Notes under the pieces: generated by a model
Told to the model about the DNA's origin: nothing
The model's database searches: none
The model's input: the letters and a program-made list of their open reading frames with translations, nothing else
Origin: Thioalkalivibrio versutus
GTDB taxonomy: Bacteria > Pseudomonadota > Gammaproteobacteria > Ectothiorhodospirales > Ectothiorhodospiraceae
Direction: 5' to 3'
NCBI RefSeq assembly: GCF_001999325.1
Contig: NZ_MVAR01000038.1
Location: forward strand, 1 to 37,195
DNA length: 37,195 bases
In this document: one piece after another, positions 1 to 12,588 of the stretch
How positions within the stretch are numbered: the stretch's first letter is position 1
Layout of the letters: each line of letters begins with the position of its first letter
Program-made: the position numbers and the translations under genes

Positions 1-657
<657 letters not shown>

Positions 658-673
658 TCCGGGGCTTGCGGGC

Positions 674-1096
674 ATGACCCACGTCAGCTTCTACCTGCTC
701 AAGGACCCGGCCCCGGAGGCACGCCTGCGCTTCGTCTGTCGGCTGGCGAAGAAGGCCAGCGGCCAGGGCCACCGCGTGCATATCCATACCGGCTCACCGG
801 AACTGACGCGCACCCTGGATGAATGGCTGTGGACCTTCGAGGACACCGCCTTCGTCCCGCACAGCACCGATGTGCGCGACACGGACGTCGCGGTTTCCCT
901 GCACGAGGCGCATGCCCCGCCGGATCGCTGCGACGTGCTGATCAACCTCGCCCCCGAGGTCCCGGAGTACTGCGGGCGTTTCGAACGGGTCGCCGACATC
1001 GTCGGTGGCGACGAGACGGGGCGCGAGGCCGGCCGTAGCCGCTACCGCTTCTTCAAGGAGCGCGGCTACCCACTGGAACACCACACTATCCAGTAA
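674..1096 (+). CDS. holC: DNA polymerase III chi subunit
   Basis: The product is 140 residues, close to E. coli chi (147). It opens with the typical segment VSFYLL and carries the family landmarks LDEWLWTF, FVPHS, DVLINL and a C-terminal RYRFFKERGYPL, matching the Rossmann-like HolC fold. Chi bridges the clamp-loader psi subunit and the C-terminal tail of SSB, helping the replisome hold primed single-stranded DNA; its partner ssb is also in this window (18501-18986). The gene directly follows pepA. valS, which commonly follows holC, is absent: the next gene, maf, is convergent after 22 nt. The ribosome-binding site is weak, consistent with translation coupled to pepA. Confidence 0.93.
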   Translation: MTHVSFYLLKDPAPEARLRFVCRLAKKASGQGHRVHIHTGSPELTRTLDEWLWTFEDTAFVPHSTDVRDTDVAVSLHEAHAPPDRCDVLINLAPEVPEYCGRFERVADIVGGDETGREAGRSRYRFFKERGYPLEHHTIQ

Positions 1097-1118
1097 GGGC
1101 GGGCTGCGGAGACGCGGA

Positions 1119-1709
1119 TCAGACGCGCGGCGGCGGGTCGGGGATCTCGCGCAGCCAGGCCTCCAGCTCGAACAGGGGCAGCCCGACCACATTGGTGTAG
1201 GAGCCCTCGATCCACGCGACAAAGGCCGCGCCGCGGCCCTGGATGGCGTAGGCGCCGGCCTTGCCGCGCGGTTCGCCGGTCGCCCAGTAGGTCTCGATGT
1301 CGGCCGGGCTCAGCTCGCGCAGGCGTACCCGGGTCGTCACGTGACGGGCGCGCATGGCCTCGCCGGGGCGCCACAGGGCCATGCCGGACACGACCCGGTG
1401 CTCGCGCCCGGACAGCCGCCCGAGCATGGCGGCGGCGTCGGCGAAATCCGCGGGCTTGCCCAGTGCGTCGGCATCCACGGCGACCACGGTGTCGGCCGCC
1501 AGCACCCACTGGCCGGAGGCCAGGCGATCGCGCGCCGCCTCCGCCTTGGCGACGGCCAGGCGCTCGACCAGGGCCTCCGGCGTCTCGCCCGGCTGCGCGC
1601 TCTCGTCCACGTCCATCGGCGCCACCTCGAAGGCAAGCTGGACCTGCTCCAACAGTTCCCGCCGACGCGGCGAGGCGGAGGCGAGCAACAGCGGCGGCGT
1701 CAGGCTCAT
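1119..1709 (-). CDS. maf: Maf-type nucleoside triphosphate pyrophosphatase (YhdE-like dTTP/UTPase)
   Basis: The 196-residue product has the Maf signature SASPRRREL (residues 11-19), the ADTVV motif with putative catalytic Asp73, the GKP lysine (Lys86), and the C-terminal KAGAYAIQGRG and GSYTNVVGLPL motifs. The two latter match the YhdE branch, which hydrolyses dTTP, UTP and modified pyrimidine triphosphates to monophosphates, limiting misincorporation; some Maf proteins also affect septation. It is the last gene of the leuS-to-maf cluster, 7 nt after rlmH. It is convergent with holC, and no clear terminator is visible in the 22-nt gap. The exact substrate is inferred from family resemblance. 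Confidence 0.92.
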   Translation of the reverse strand: MSLTPPLLLASASPRRRELLEQVQLAFEVAPMDVDESAQPGETPEALVERLAVAKAEAARDRLASGQWVLAADTVVAVDADALGKPADFADAAAMLGRLSGREHRVVSGMALWRPGEAMRARHVTTRVRLRELSPADIETYWATGEPRGKAGAYAIQGRGAAFVAWIEGSYTNVVGLPLFELEAWLREIPDPPPRV

Positions 1710-1716
1710 GCGGGAC

Positions 1717-2187
1717 TCAGGCGCGGTGATAGGGATGGTTGTTCAATAGCGACCAGGCGCGGTAGAGCTGCTCGGCGACCAGCACCCGCACCAGCATGTG
1801 CGGGAAGGTCAGCGGCGACAGCGACCAGGCCCACTCGGCGCGGGCACGCACGGCCTCGTCCAGCCCGGCGGCGCCCCCGATCACCAGCGCAACGTCACGC
1901 CCATCGGTCTGCCAACCTTCCAGGCGCTTCGCCACGCCCCTGGTGTCGACGGCCTTGCCGCGCTCGTCCAGCAGGATCACGCGGGCACCCTCGGGGATCG
2001 CCTTCAACAGGATCTCGCCCTCGCGGCGCAGGAGCGTGGTGGTATCCATGGACTTCGCGCCGGAAGGCCCCGGAAGGGCCTGCAGGTTCAGCTCCAGTTC
2101 GCGCGGCAGGCGCCCGGCGTATTCGGCGAAGCCATCCGCCACCCAGTCGGGCATGCGCTTGCCGATCGCGATCAGGTCCAGGCGCAT
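1717..2187 (-). CDS. rlmH: 23S rRNA (pseudouridine1915-N3)-methyltransferase RlmH
   Basis: At 156 residues the protein is almost the same length as E. coli RlmH (155). Visible landmarks are the N-terminal KRMPDWV (residues 10-16), the SAM-binding glycine loop VIGGAAGLD (102-110) of the SPOUT knot, and the C-terminal LVRVLVAEQLYRAWS with NHPYHR at the end. RlmH methylates pseudouridine 1915 in helix 69 on assembled 70S ribosomes. It follows rsfS by 22 nt, the conserved rsfS-rlmH pairing, so two ribosome-acting genes are expressed together. Confidence 0.97.
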   Translation of the reverse strand: MRLDLIAIGKRMPDWVADGFAEYAGRLPRELELNLQALPGPSGAKSMDTTTLLRREGEILLKAIPEGARVILLDERGKAVDTRGVAKRLEGWQTDGRDVALVIGGAAGLDEAVRARAEWAWSLSPLTFPHMLVRVLVAEQLYRAWSLLNNHPYHRA

Positions 2188-2209
2188 CGGGCGAAGCCTC
2201 GCTCGGCGT

Positions 2210-2614
2210 TCAGCGCCGCAGGCGCCGGACCCGCTCCAGGCTGGGGTCCTCGGGGGCGGCCTTTTCGGTGTCCGCGGCCTCCTCCGCCATCCAGAGCTTC
2301 TCCAGGTTGTAGAAGTCGCGGGTCTCCGGGAGCATCACGTGGACGATCACATCGTTCAGGTCCACCAGCACCCACTCCTGGCTCTCCTGACCCTCGACCC
2401 CCAAGGGCGGGATGCCGGCCTGCTTGGCCTCGGTGGCCACCGACTCGGCGGTGGACTGCACGTGACGCCCGGAGGTCCCGGAGGCGATCACCATGAAATC
2501 CGTCAGCGTGGTCTTGCCACGCACGTCGATGGTGCGGATGTTCTGTGCCTTCATGTCGTCCAGAGCGGTGGTCACCAGCTCCAGGAGTTGTTCGCTGTTC
2601 ATTGTGTCGGTCAT
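2210..2614 (-). CDS. rsfS: Ribosomal silencing factor RsfS
   Basis: RsfS binds uL14 (rplN, also in this window) and blocks 30S-50S joining in starvation. The 134-residue product holds the whole DUF143 domain, including DFMVIASGTSGRHVQS, the segment EWVLVDLNDVIVHVM, and RDFYNLEKLW. The start ATG at 2614 is chosen because it overlaps the nadD TGA as ATGA; an ATG at 2602 is the alternative. The open frame continues upstream but only as an out-of-phase shadow of nadD. Beyond the conserved Leu-Trp end the protein has about 26 extra residues, acidic then arginine-rich, compared with the 105-residue E. coli protein. Confidence 0.94.
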   Translation of the reverse strand: MTDTMNSEQLLELVTTALDDMKAQNIRTIDVRGKTTLTDFMVIASGTSGRHVQSTAESVATEAKQAGIPPLGVEGQESQEWVLVDLNDVIVHVMLPETRDFYNLEKLWMAEEAADTEKAAPEDPSLERVRRLRR

Positions 2615-3261
2615 GTCCCGTGATTGCGGTTCGACCCGGCCCGGTACAGACCGTGGTCCTGGATGTAGCGATTGACGGCCCCGGGGAGCAGGAAGCGCGG
2701 GCTGCGCCCGGCCTGCAGCTCGTCCCGGATGGCGGTGGCGGAGATGTCGAGCTGGGTCACCGGCTGGAAGTAGACCAGTCCCCCGGGCGCCTTGCGCAGC
2801 GCCGCCGGGTCGTGCGTCGCGGCGTTCCCCAGCCAGCCGCCCAGATCGTGGGAGGCCGGGCTGCCGGGGCGGTGCGAGACCACGATATGCGCCAGCTCGA
2901 AGATCTGCTGCCAGCGGTTCCACGATGGCAGCCCGGCGAAGGCGTCCATGCCCATGATCAGCACCAACGGCGCGTCCGGCCCCAGCTCCTCGCGGAAACT
3001 GAGCAGGGTATCCACGGTGTAGGACGGCCCCTGACGATCCAGCTCGCGACGGTCGGCGACGAATCCCGGTACGTCCGCAATCGCCTGCTCCACCATCGCC
3101 AGGCGGTCGTCGCTGCCGGTTCCGGGGCTCGCACGATGCGGCGGTACGTGGCAGGGGATGAAGTGCACGCGCTCCAGCCCCAGGTGCTGCTGGATCTCCA
3201 GCGCCGGGCGCAGGTGGCCGAAGTGGATCGGGTCGAAGGTGCCGCCGAGGATCCCGATCAC
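2611..3261 (-). CDS. nadD: Nicotinate-nucleotide adenylyltransferase
   Basis: NadD joins nicotinate mononucleotide and ATP to give deamido-NAD in NAD synthesis. The 216-residue protein has the nucleotidyltransferase motif GGTFDPIHFGH (residues 6-16, His13 and His16) and the second ATP-binding motif ISATAIR (173-179). The start is GTG at 3261, because the GGTFDP motif begins only five residues later and no ATG is available. Upstream lies a 45-nt spacer from proA with two hairpins, one ending two bases before the GTG, so initiation may depend on RNA structure or on ribosomes arriving from proA. Its stop overlaps the rsfS start. Confidence 0.96.
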   Translation of the reverse strand: MIGILGGTFDPIHFGHLRPALEIQQHLGLERVHFIPCHVPPHRASPGTGSDDRLAMVEQAIADVPGFVADRRELDRQGPSYTVDTLLSFREELGPDAPLVLIMGMDAFAGLPSWNRWQQIFELAHIVVSHRPGSPASHDLGGWLGNAATHDPAALRKAPGGLVYFQPVTQLDISATAIRDELQAGRSPRFLLPGAVNRYIQDHGLYRAGSNRNHGT

Positions 3262-3263
3262 GC

Positions 3264-3275
3264 GGGGATCGCCCC
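3264..3275 (-). promoter_or_regulatory. Small hairpin abutting the nadD start
   Basis: On the minus-strand transcript GGGG and CCCC flank a 4-nt loop (cgat). The stem ends two bases before the nadD GTG start codon and contains the only Shine-Dalgarno-like G-run. It is stacked directly on the larger hairpin upstream. A role in limiting nadD initiation is inferred only. Confidence 0.35.
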
Positions 3276-3307
3276 AGGGAGACGCTGATTCAATCGCGCG
3301 TCTCCCT
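3276..3307 (-). promoter_or_regulatory. 10-bp hairpin between proA and nadD
   Basis: Arms at 3276-3285 and 3298-3307 are perfect reverse complements (AGGGAGACGC on the plus strand) around a 12-nt loop. The transcript arm begins at the last base of the proA TAA. No T-run follows, so this is not a standard intrinsic terminator; it may stabilise RNA, slow ribosomes or set the proA/nadD ratio. Confidence 0.45.
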
Positions 3308-4614
3308 TAGCCACGTACATGGCCGTCGCCGAACACCACGTACTTGAGCGTGGTCAGCCCGTGCAGGCCCACCGGGCCCCGGGCATGCAACTTGTCGGTG
3401 GAGATGCCGATCTCCGCGCCCAGGCCGTACTCGAAGCCGTCGGCGAAGCGGGTGGAGGCATTCACCATGACCGAGCTGGAGTCCACCGCGCGCAGGAAAC
3501 GCCGGGCGCGGGTGTAGTCCTCGGTCACGATGCTGTCGGTGTGGTGCGAGCCATAGGTATTGATGTGATCGATCGCCATATCGAGGTCGTCGACCACGCG
3601 GATCGCGAGGATCGGCCCCAGGTATTCGGCCACCCAGTCGTCCTCGGTGGCCTCCGCGATGTCGGCCCCGCTATCGGCGAGGATGGCGCGGGTCCGCGCG
3701 CAGCCGCGCAGGCTCACCTGGTGCTCGCCCAGGACCGTGGCCAGGCGCGGCAGGAAGGCCTCGGCCTGGTCCGCGTGCACCAGCAGCGTCTCCATGGTGT
3801 TGCAGGTGCCGTAGCGCTGGGTCTTCGCGTTCACCGCGACGGCCAGCGCCTTGTCGGCATCCGCACCGCCATCCACGTACACGTGGCAGACGCCGTCCAG
3901 GTGCTTGATCACCGGGATCTGCGACTCGTTGCTGACGCGCTCGATCAGGCCCTTGCCGCCGCGCGGGACGATCACGTCGACGTACTGCGGCATGCGCAGC
4001 AGCGCGCCGACCGCCGCGCGGTCGGTGGTCGGCACCACCTGCACCGCCTCGCGCGGCAACCCCGCCTGCTCCAGCCCGGCCTGGATAATCGCGGCCAGGG
4101 CCTGATTGGAATGCAGCGACTCGGAGCCGCCACGCAGGATCGCCGCATTGCCGGACTTCAGGCACAGCGCGGCGGCGTCGATGGTCACGTTCGGCCGCGA
4201 CTCGTAGATGATCCCGATCACGCCCAGCGGTACGCGCATCTGGCCGACCTGGATACCGCTCGGCTGGTAGGCCATGTCGGAGATCGTGCCCACCGGGTCG
4301 GGCAGCCCGGCTACCTGGCGGCAGCCCTCGATCATGGTATCGATGCGGGCATCGGTCAGCGCCAGGCGATCCAGCATCGCGGCGTCCAGGCCGCGCTCGC
4401 GCCCGGCCTCCAGGTCACGGCTGTTGGCCTCATTCAGCTCGGCGCGGCGCGCGGCGATGCCCTCGGCGATCGCATGCAGTGCGGCGTTCTTCGCCCCCGG
4501 CTCGGCCTCGGCCATGCGCCGCGATGCGGCGCGCGCAGCGCGGCCGAGCGCCTCGACCTGGGCGACCACGCCGCTGGTAGCGGCGGATTCAGTGGGGTTC
4601 ACGGCAGCGTTCAT
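3307..4614 (-). CDS. proA: Gamma-glutamyl phosphate reductase
   Basis: ProA reduces gamma-glutamyl phosphate with NADPH to glutamate semialdehyde, the second step of proline synthesis. The 435-residue protein is an aldehyde-dehydrogenase-fold enzyme. The cofactor region [14 protein letters not shown] (about residues 130-143) is followed by [13 protein letters not shown], and the catalytic cysteine is Cys271 in [11 protein letters not shown]. An N-terminal extension of about 15 residues precedes the conserved start. It sits 4 nt after holA and upstream of nadD. E. coli has no proA at this site; Pseudomonas-type genomes do. Proline is a compatible solute, but nothing visible here shows osmotic control. 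Confidence 0.98.
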   Translation of the reverse strand: MNAAVNPTESAATSGVVAQVEALGRAARAASRRMAEAEPGAKNAALHAIAEGIAARRAELNEANSRDLEAGRERGLDAAMLDRLALTDARIDTMIEGCRQVAGLPDPVGTISDMAYQPSGIQVGQMRVPLGVIGIIYESRPNVTIDAAALCLKSGNAAILRGGSESLHSNQALAAIIQAGLEQAGLPREAVQVVPTTDRAAVGALLRMPQYVDVIVPRGGKGLIERVSNESQIPVIKHLDGVCHVYVDGGADADKALAVAVNAKTQRYGTCNTMETLLVHADQAEAFLPRLATVLGEHQVSLRGCARTRAILADSGADIAEATEDDWVAEYLGPILAIRVVDDLDMAIDHINTYGSHHTDSIVTEDYTRARRFLRAVDSSSVMVNASTRFADGFEYGLGAEIGISTDKLHARGPVGLHGLTTLKYVVFGDGHVRG

Positions 4615-4618
4615 GCAG

Positions 4619-5655
4619 TCAGACTCGTTGAGAATTCAGTGCGGGTTCGGGTCGGGTCAGCGGCCGCCCCGCCATACGGGCCACCAAGTCTAGCAACCCC
4701 TGCCGGGCATTGCCGTTTTCCTGACCCTTGATGACCCGATCCACGCGCGCGGCCTCGCCCAGCAGGCCCCGCGCCGCGCTCAGGTCCAGGCGCGACATTG
4801 CCTGGCGCAGGGCCTTCTGGCCGTCGCCAAAGCTGCCCTGGAACGCCTCGCGGTCGGGCGCACCGGCGGCCTTGCGCTCCATCGCCTGCACCAGCAGCCG
4901 GCATTCGCGCGCCAGCGCCCACAGGATCAGCGGCTCGGCCTGGCCCTCGTCCAGCAGCCCCTCCAGCATGCGCAGGGCGTGGCGGACATCACCGCGCAGC
5001 GCGGTCGGGGCCAGGGCAAACAGCTCGAAGCGGGCGGAATCCGTGGTGGCCTCCGCCAGCACGGTCTCGTCGATCTCGGTCACGCCGGCCAGTGCCAGCT
5101 TCTCGATCTCCTGGCGCGCGGCCAGCAGGTTGCCCTCCACCCGCGCGACCAGCAACGCCAGCGCCGGGTCGGTGATGCGCAGACCGTTCCTCTGCAGCCG
5201 CGCACGGATCCAGCTACCCAGCTGGGCCGGCGGCACCGGGCGCGCGTGGATCACCACCGCACGGTTCTCCAGGGCCTTGAACCAGGCCGCCCGCCGCATG
5301 TCGCGATCCGGCCGCGGCAACTGCAGCAGCAGAACCAGGTCAGCCTGCGGGTCGCCGGCGTAGGCCTTCAGGTGGTCGCCACCGGTCTTGCCCGGCTTGC
5401 CGGTCGCCAGGCGCACGTCCAGCACCGTGCGCTCGGCAAACAGCGACCGGTCGCGGATCGCGGCCTCGAACGGGCCCCAGTCCGATTGCGCGGTCAGGTC
5501 CAGCACCGTGCGCTCCAGGAAGCCCTGCTCGCGGGCGGCAGCGCGGATCGCATCGGCCGCCTCGATCGCCTGCAACGGCTCCTCGGCCAGCAACAGGTAG
5601 ATCGGCGCGAGCCCGCGCGCCAGATCCTGCTCCAGGCGGGCGATATCCAGCGCCA

Positions 5656-5656
<1 letters not shown>
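4619..5656 (-). CDS. holA: DNA polymerase III delta subunit
   Basis: HolA is the wrench of the clamp loader: it opens the beta sliding clamp. The 345-residue product (E. coli 343) starts at the ATG at 5656, which shares one base with the lptE stop (TAATG). Recognisable segments are [13 protein letters not shown] near the N-terminus, the segment [21 protein letters not shown], a helical middle segment [16 protein letters not shown], and the C-terminal collar region. The open frame extends far upstream, but that part is a shadow of lptE. With holC and ssb, three replisome components lie within this window, though in different transcription units. Confidence 0.95.
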
Positions 5657-8912
<3,256 letters not shown>

Positions 8913-9004
8913 TCACGCAACGCCGGGAACAGTACCCCTACCTGACTGCCACAAGACCTACATTCAAAGAAAGCGGTTGGCAGAACGTTCTCAGGAGGCA
9001 GGTT

Positions 9005-9859
9005 ATGAGTGAAGAGAAAGACGTGGTCCCCATGCTGCAGCGCGCCTATCCCGAGGACTTGGGGGAAACGGTCCCCGAACACACGCCGGAGACGGATTCC
9101 CCGGCCATCCGCGAGGTCGCGACGGAGGACCTGGGCACCTGGCTCGGCAAGGGCTGGCGAGACCTCTGGCAGATGCCAGTGGCCCTGGTGCACGGCCTGG
9201 TGATCACCCTGGCCGCGCTGATCCTGCTGGGCCTGTCCTGGAATCAGCCGTGGATGGCCTTCTCGCTTCTGGCCGGCATCCTGCTCCTCGGACCCGTACT
9301 CGCCGTCGGTGTGAATTACCTCGCGCTGCAGAAAGAGCGCGGCGAACCGGGCGGTTCCGGTCTCGGCTGGCTGGGGCCGATGGGTGGCTCGATCTGGGCC
9401 TTTGCCGCGCTGCTGGCCATCCTGTTCGTGATCTGGGCCAGCTTTGTCTGGATGTGGATCGCGGTGCTTAACATCGGCGAAATCGCGGTCATGGGACAGT
9501 TGCACCACCTGGTGGGCGCGATGCTCAGCAGCGGTGCCGGCATCATCTCGCTGGTCGGGGTGGTGGTGGCCGCCATCGTGTTCGGCCTCGCGGTATTCGC
9601 CCTCAGCCTGGTCACGATCCCGGCCCTGCTGGATCACCGGATCCGCGATGACGCCCCGCAAAAGAGCCTGATCGAATCGATCGGGGTCAGCCTGAAGGCC
9701 TTCAGTCACAACCCGGGTACGCTGATCCTGTGGGGCCTGATCATCACCGCGCTGTTCATGGTCTCGGTGGCGACTGCGCTGCTGGCGCTGATCGTGATCT
9801 TCCCCTGGCTGGGCTTTGCCATGTGGCACGGCTACCGGGATCTGGTCGACGCCCGTTAA
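9005..9859 (+). CDS. DUF2189 family integral membrane protein
   Basis: The function is unknown. The 284-residue protein has a hydrophilic N-terminus of about 45 residues, then WLGKGWRDLWQMP, the amphipathic entry typical of DUF2189. Hydrophobic segments follow at about 58-78, 85-107, 129-153, 177-207 and 238-272, giving five to six membrane spans. The family landmarks LGPVLAVGV, LDHRIRD, NPGTLILWG and the closing GFAMWHGYRDLV are all present. A strong AGGAGG at 8993-8998, six nt before the ATG, fixes the start; the longer open frame upstream is not used. It is divergent from leuS and convergent with the Lon-like gene, so it is probably a single-gene transcript. Confidence 0.85.
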   Translation: MSEEKDVVPMLQRAYPEDLGETVPEHTPETDSPAIREVATEDLGTWLGKGWRDLWQMPVALVHGLVITLAALILLGLSWNQPWMAFSLLAGILLLGPVLAVGVNYLALQKERGEPGGSGLGWLGPMGGSIWAFAALLAILFVIWASFVWMWIAVLNIGEIAVMGQLHHLVGAMLSSGAGIISLVGVVVAAIVFGLAVFALSLVTIPALLDHRIRDDAPQKSLIESIGVSLKAFSHNPGTLILWGLIITALFMVSVATALLALIVIFPWLGFAMWHGYRDLVDAR

Positions 9860-9880
9860 TCCCCAGCGACGCCCCACGCG

Positions 9881-9907
9881 ATGGGTCCGACCCCGCGTCG
9901 GGCCCAT
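9881..9907. terminator. Stem-loop in convergent DUF2189/Lon-like gap
   Basis: An 11-bp stem (9881-9891 with 9897-9907, one T/G position) encloses the 5-nt loop cccgc. It lies between the two convergent stop codons, where a shared terminator would be expected. No T-run follows on either strand, so termination, if real, may be weak or Rho-assisted. Confidence 0.4.
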
Positions 9908-9976
9908 GCCAGTCCACCTCGCGCTCCATCTCGGGTCGGCGGACGGAAGCCCCGGGGGACACCAATTGATGCCCCC

Positions 9977-12391
9977 TCAGGCATCCTCCCCGGAGGGGCC
10001 GCCCGGCGTGGCTTCCGCATCGTCATCGCGGGACCCGCGCCGATGGCTCAAACGCGCAAACGCCGCCAGGCGATCGGCGACCACGCGGTTGAAGCTGCCC
10101 GCCGGGAACCCCCCCCACGCGCCGCGTTCACCCGCCGTCATCCCGGTCAGGAGCTCGATGGCCTCGTCCACCGTGGCTACGGGGTAGACATGGAATCGTC
10201 CCTCCGCGATCGCCTCGCGGACGTCGTGGCGCAGCATCAGGTTCTCGACATTACTCCCCGGCAACAGCACACCGTGACCATCCAGTTCGCCGGCCTCGCG
10301 ACAGACGTCGAAGAAGCCCTCGATCTTCTCGTTGACCCCACCCACGGCCTGGACCTCGCCATGCTGGTTGAGCGAGCCGGTAACCGCCAGCGACTGGCGC
10401 AACGGGATCCGCGCGATCGCCGACAACAACGCGCAGGTCTCGGCCACCGAGGCGGAATCCCCCTCGATGTCGCCATACGACTGCTCGAAGGCCAGGCTGG
10501 CGGACAGCGAGAGCTCGCTGTCCTCGGCATAGTGGCTGGCGATGAACCGGGACAGGATCATCACCGCCTTGCTGTGCACCGGGCCACCCAGCTTGGCCTC
10601 GCGTTCGATGTCGACCACATGGCCCTTGCCCGAGCGCGCGGTCGCGGTGATCCGGATTGGCCGCCCGAACATCGCGTCGCCCAGCTGCAGCAGCGACAGC
10701 CCGTTGACCTGGGCAATCTGCGCCCCGCTGGTGGCGATCAGCACCACCCCGCGACGGATCTGCTCCAGGCTGCGGCGCTGTAGCCGCGCACCGCGCTCCT
10801 GGCGTTCCCGGATGGCCTGTTCGACATGCCCGGCGCCGACGACGTCCGCGCCGGCCTTCCTCGCCCAGTGGTCGGCCTCCAGCAGCAGGTCGCGCAGGGT
10901 GCGATCGTGGGCCGACAGCTTGCACTGGTCGCCGGCCAGACGGCTGGCATGCTCGATCACGCGCGCCACCGCCTCGCGGTTCAGCGGCCGTAGTTCGACA
11001 CGCCGCGCCATCGTGGCCAGCATGCGCGCATACAGCACATGACTGGCGTCGCTGCGGTCCAAGTCGTCCTCGAAGTCGGCCTCGACCTTGAACAACTCAA
11101 GGAAGTCCGGATCGAACGCGGACAGCAGGTAGTACAACAGGCGATCACCGATCAGCACCACCTTCGGGGTCACCGGAATGGGATCCGGCTCCAGCCCCAC
11201 CGCACTCACCAGCCCGAACAGGCGCTCCAGGGACTCGATGCGGATTTCGCCGGAAAACAGGACCCGTTTGAGGCTCTCCCAGGCCAGCGGCTGCGTCAGC
11301 ACACGCCGGGCATCCACGATCAGGTAACCGCCACTGGCCCGGTGCAGGGCCCCGGCGCGCACCAGCGAGAAATCGGTAACCAGGGCCCCCTCGTGCACCT
11401 GGTGCTCGATCAGGCCGGTCAAGTGCTGATGATTCGGCAGGTCCTCGTAGATCACCGGGGCGCCCCGCGTGTCCGCGTGATCCACCAGCAGGTTGATGCG
11501 AAACCGTTCCAGCAGCCCCTCGGGCGGGGCATGGCTACGGCCGCCGCGAAACGCCTCCGCGTGTCTCACCACCTCGTCGAGGATCGCCTCCAGATGCTCG
11601 ACCACCGCCGGCCGGTGCGACCATTTCTCCTTCAACTCGTGGATCGGACCGCCCAGGGCCCATTGCAGCATCTCCGCATTCAGGGCCCGAATCTTCTCCT
11701 GCAGCTCCTTGCGCAGGCGAGGCACCTGGTGCATGACCTGCTGCAACTTCTCCTGCAGCTCCTCGACCTTCTCGTCGATGCGCCCGCGTTCCTCCTCGGA
11801 CAGTGCGTCGTATTCCTCCGGCTTGAGGATCTCCCCATCGCGCATCGGCGCGAACGAGAAGGTGTGTGGCGCGCTGATCAGGGCAATGTCGTGCGCCTCG
11901 GCCTCTTCCTGCACCTTGCGCGCGCCCTCGGTCTGGGCCTCTTCAGACGCATCCTTCAGCTCCTGCAGGCGCCGCTGGTATTCCTCGCTCTCGAACGCGG
12001 CCGGGATACTGGCATGCAGGTCTTCGATCAGACGGTCCAGGTCCGCCTGAAGGGTTCGGCCCTCGCCGGCCGCTAGACGAACGGCCCGCGGACACTCCGG
12101 CTGCTGAAAGTTGAACACGTAGCCCCAGTCCGGCGGGGCAGACTCGTCGGCCGCGCGGCGCTCCAGAAAGCGTCGCACCAGGTCGTGCCGCCCGCTGCCT
12201 GCCGGCCCCAGCACGAACAGGTTGAAACCATTGCCACGCATCGACGCACCGAATTCGAGCGCACGCAGCACGCGTTCCTGGCCACAGGGCAACTCGAGCG
12301 CCTCCAGCGTCTCGGTGGTCTCGAAATCCAGATGCTCTGGCGGGCACCGCTGATAGACCTGCTCCGCGGTCAGGGATGCGGGTCGCGTCAT
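9977..12391 (-). CDS. Lon-family (S16) protease with AAA_32-type ATPase domain
   Basis: This 804-residue protein resembles the large Lon-like group that includes E. coli LonH/YcbZ and P. aeruginosa AsrA. Domains in order: an AAA-like N-terminal domain; a charged, coiled-coil-rich insertion (about 140-260) with EKVEELQEKLQQV; a second AAA part with GGYLIVDARRVL; and a C-terminal S16 protease domain. The catalytic dyad is Ser646 in GDSAS and Lys689 in GGVNEK, 43 residues apart as in E. coli Lon. The P-loop-like GPAGSGRH (62-69) has Arg-His where Lys-Ser/Thr is expected. The start is the ATG at 12391 with GGAG six nt upstream; an in-frame GTG at 12403 is less likely. The Arg- and Asp-rich C-terminal tail is probably unstructured. 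Confidence 0.9.
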   Translation of the reverse strand: MTRPASLTAEQVYQRCPPEHLDFETTETLEALELPCGQERVLRALEFGASMRGNGFNLFVLGPAGSGRHDLVRRFLERRAADESAPPDWGYVFNFQQPECPRAVRLAAGEGRTLQADLDRLIEDLHASIPAAFESEEYQRRLQELKDASEEAQTEGARKVQEEAEAHDIALISAPHTFSFAPMRDGEILKPEEYDALSEEERGRIDEKVEELQEKLQQVMHQVPRLRKELQEKIRALNAEMLQWALGGPIHELKEKWSHRPAVVEHLEAILDEVVRHAEAFRGGRSHAPPEGLLERFRINLLVDHADTRGAPVIYEDLPNHQHLTGLIEHQVHEGALVTDFSLVRAGALHRASGGYLIVDARRVLTQPLAWESLKRVLFSGEIRIESLERLFGLVSAVGLEPDPIPVTPKVVLIGDRLLYYLLSAFDPDFLELFKVEADFEDDLDRSDASHVLYARMLATMARRVELRPLNREAVARVIEHASRLAGDQCKLSAHDRTLRDLLLEADHWARKAGADVVGAGHVEQAIRERQERGARLQRRSLEQIRRGVVLIATSGAQIAQVNGLSLLQLGDAMFGRPIRITATARSGKGHVVDIEREAKLGGPVHSKAVMILSRFIASHYAEDSELSLSASLAFEQSYGDIEGDSASVAETCALLSAIARIPLRQSLAVTGSLNQHGEVQAVGGVNEKIEGFFDVCREAGELDGHGVLLPGSNVENLMLRHDVREAIAEGRFHVYPVATVDEAIELLTGMTAGERGAWGGFPAGSFNRVVADRLAAFARLSHRRGSRDDDAEATPGGPSGEDA

Positions 12392-12588
12392 ATCCGTCTC
12401 CACTGTTGTTAGCCCCTACCTTGCGGGAGATGCAGCTCAATATGCACCCCCTGATTGCCGGTAACCAACGAAACCCGCTCCCGTGACGCTGGTGCGGCCC
12501 GGCCATCGTGCTACCTTGGACGCATTGACCATCCGAAACGTCCCCGAACGGGACACACAGCCACATATCGATCAGCGAGGAGCAGCGC

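Noticed and set aside
3319-4731. A 470-codon plus-strand open frame opposite proA
   Set aside because: It is antisense to a complete proA with catalytic Cys271, and its translation is Ala/His/Asp-rich without motifs.
8975-8992. Sigma-54-like TTGGCAGAACGTTCT before the DUF2189 gene
   Set aside because: The -24 GG is present but the -12 GC is not, and the site would sit almost on the ribosome-binding site.
12392-12588. Heat-shock (sigma-32) promoter for the Lon-like gene
   Set aside because: I looked for CTTGAA and CCCCAT-type elements in the 197-nt divergent gap and found no convincing pair; TTGGTT with CATATT at 18 nt is too weak to call.
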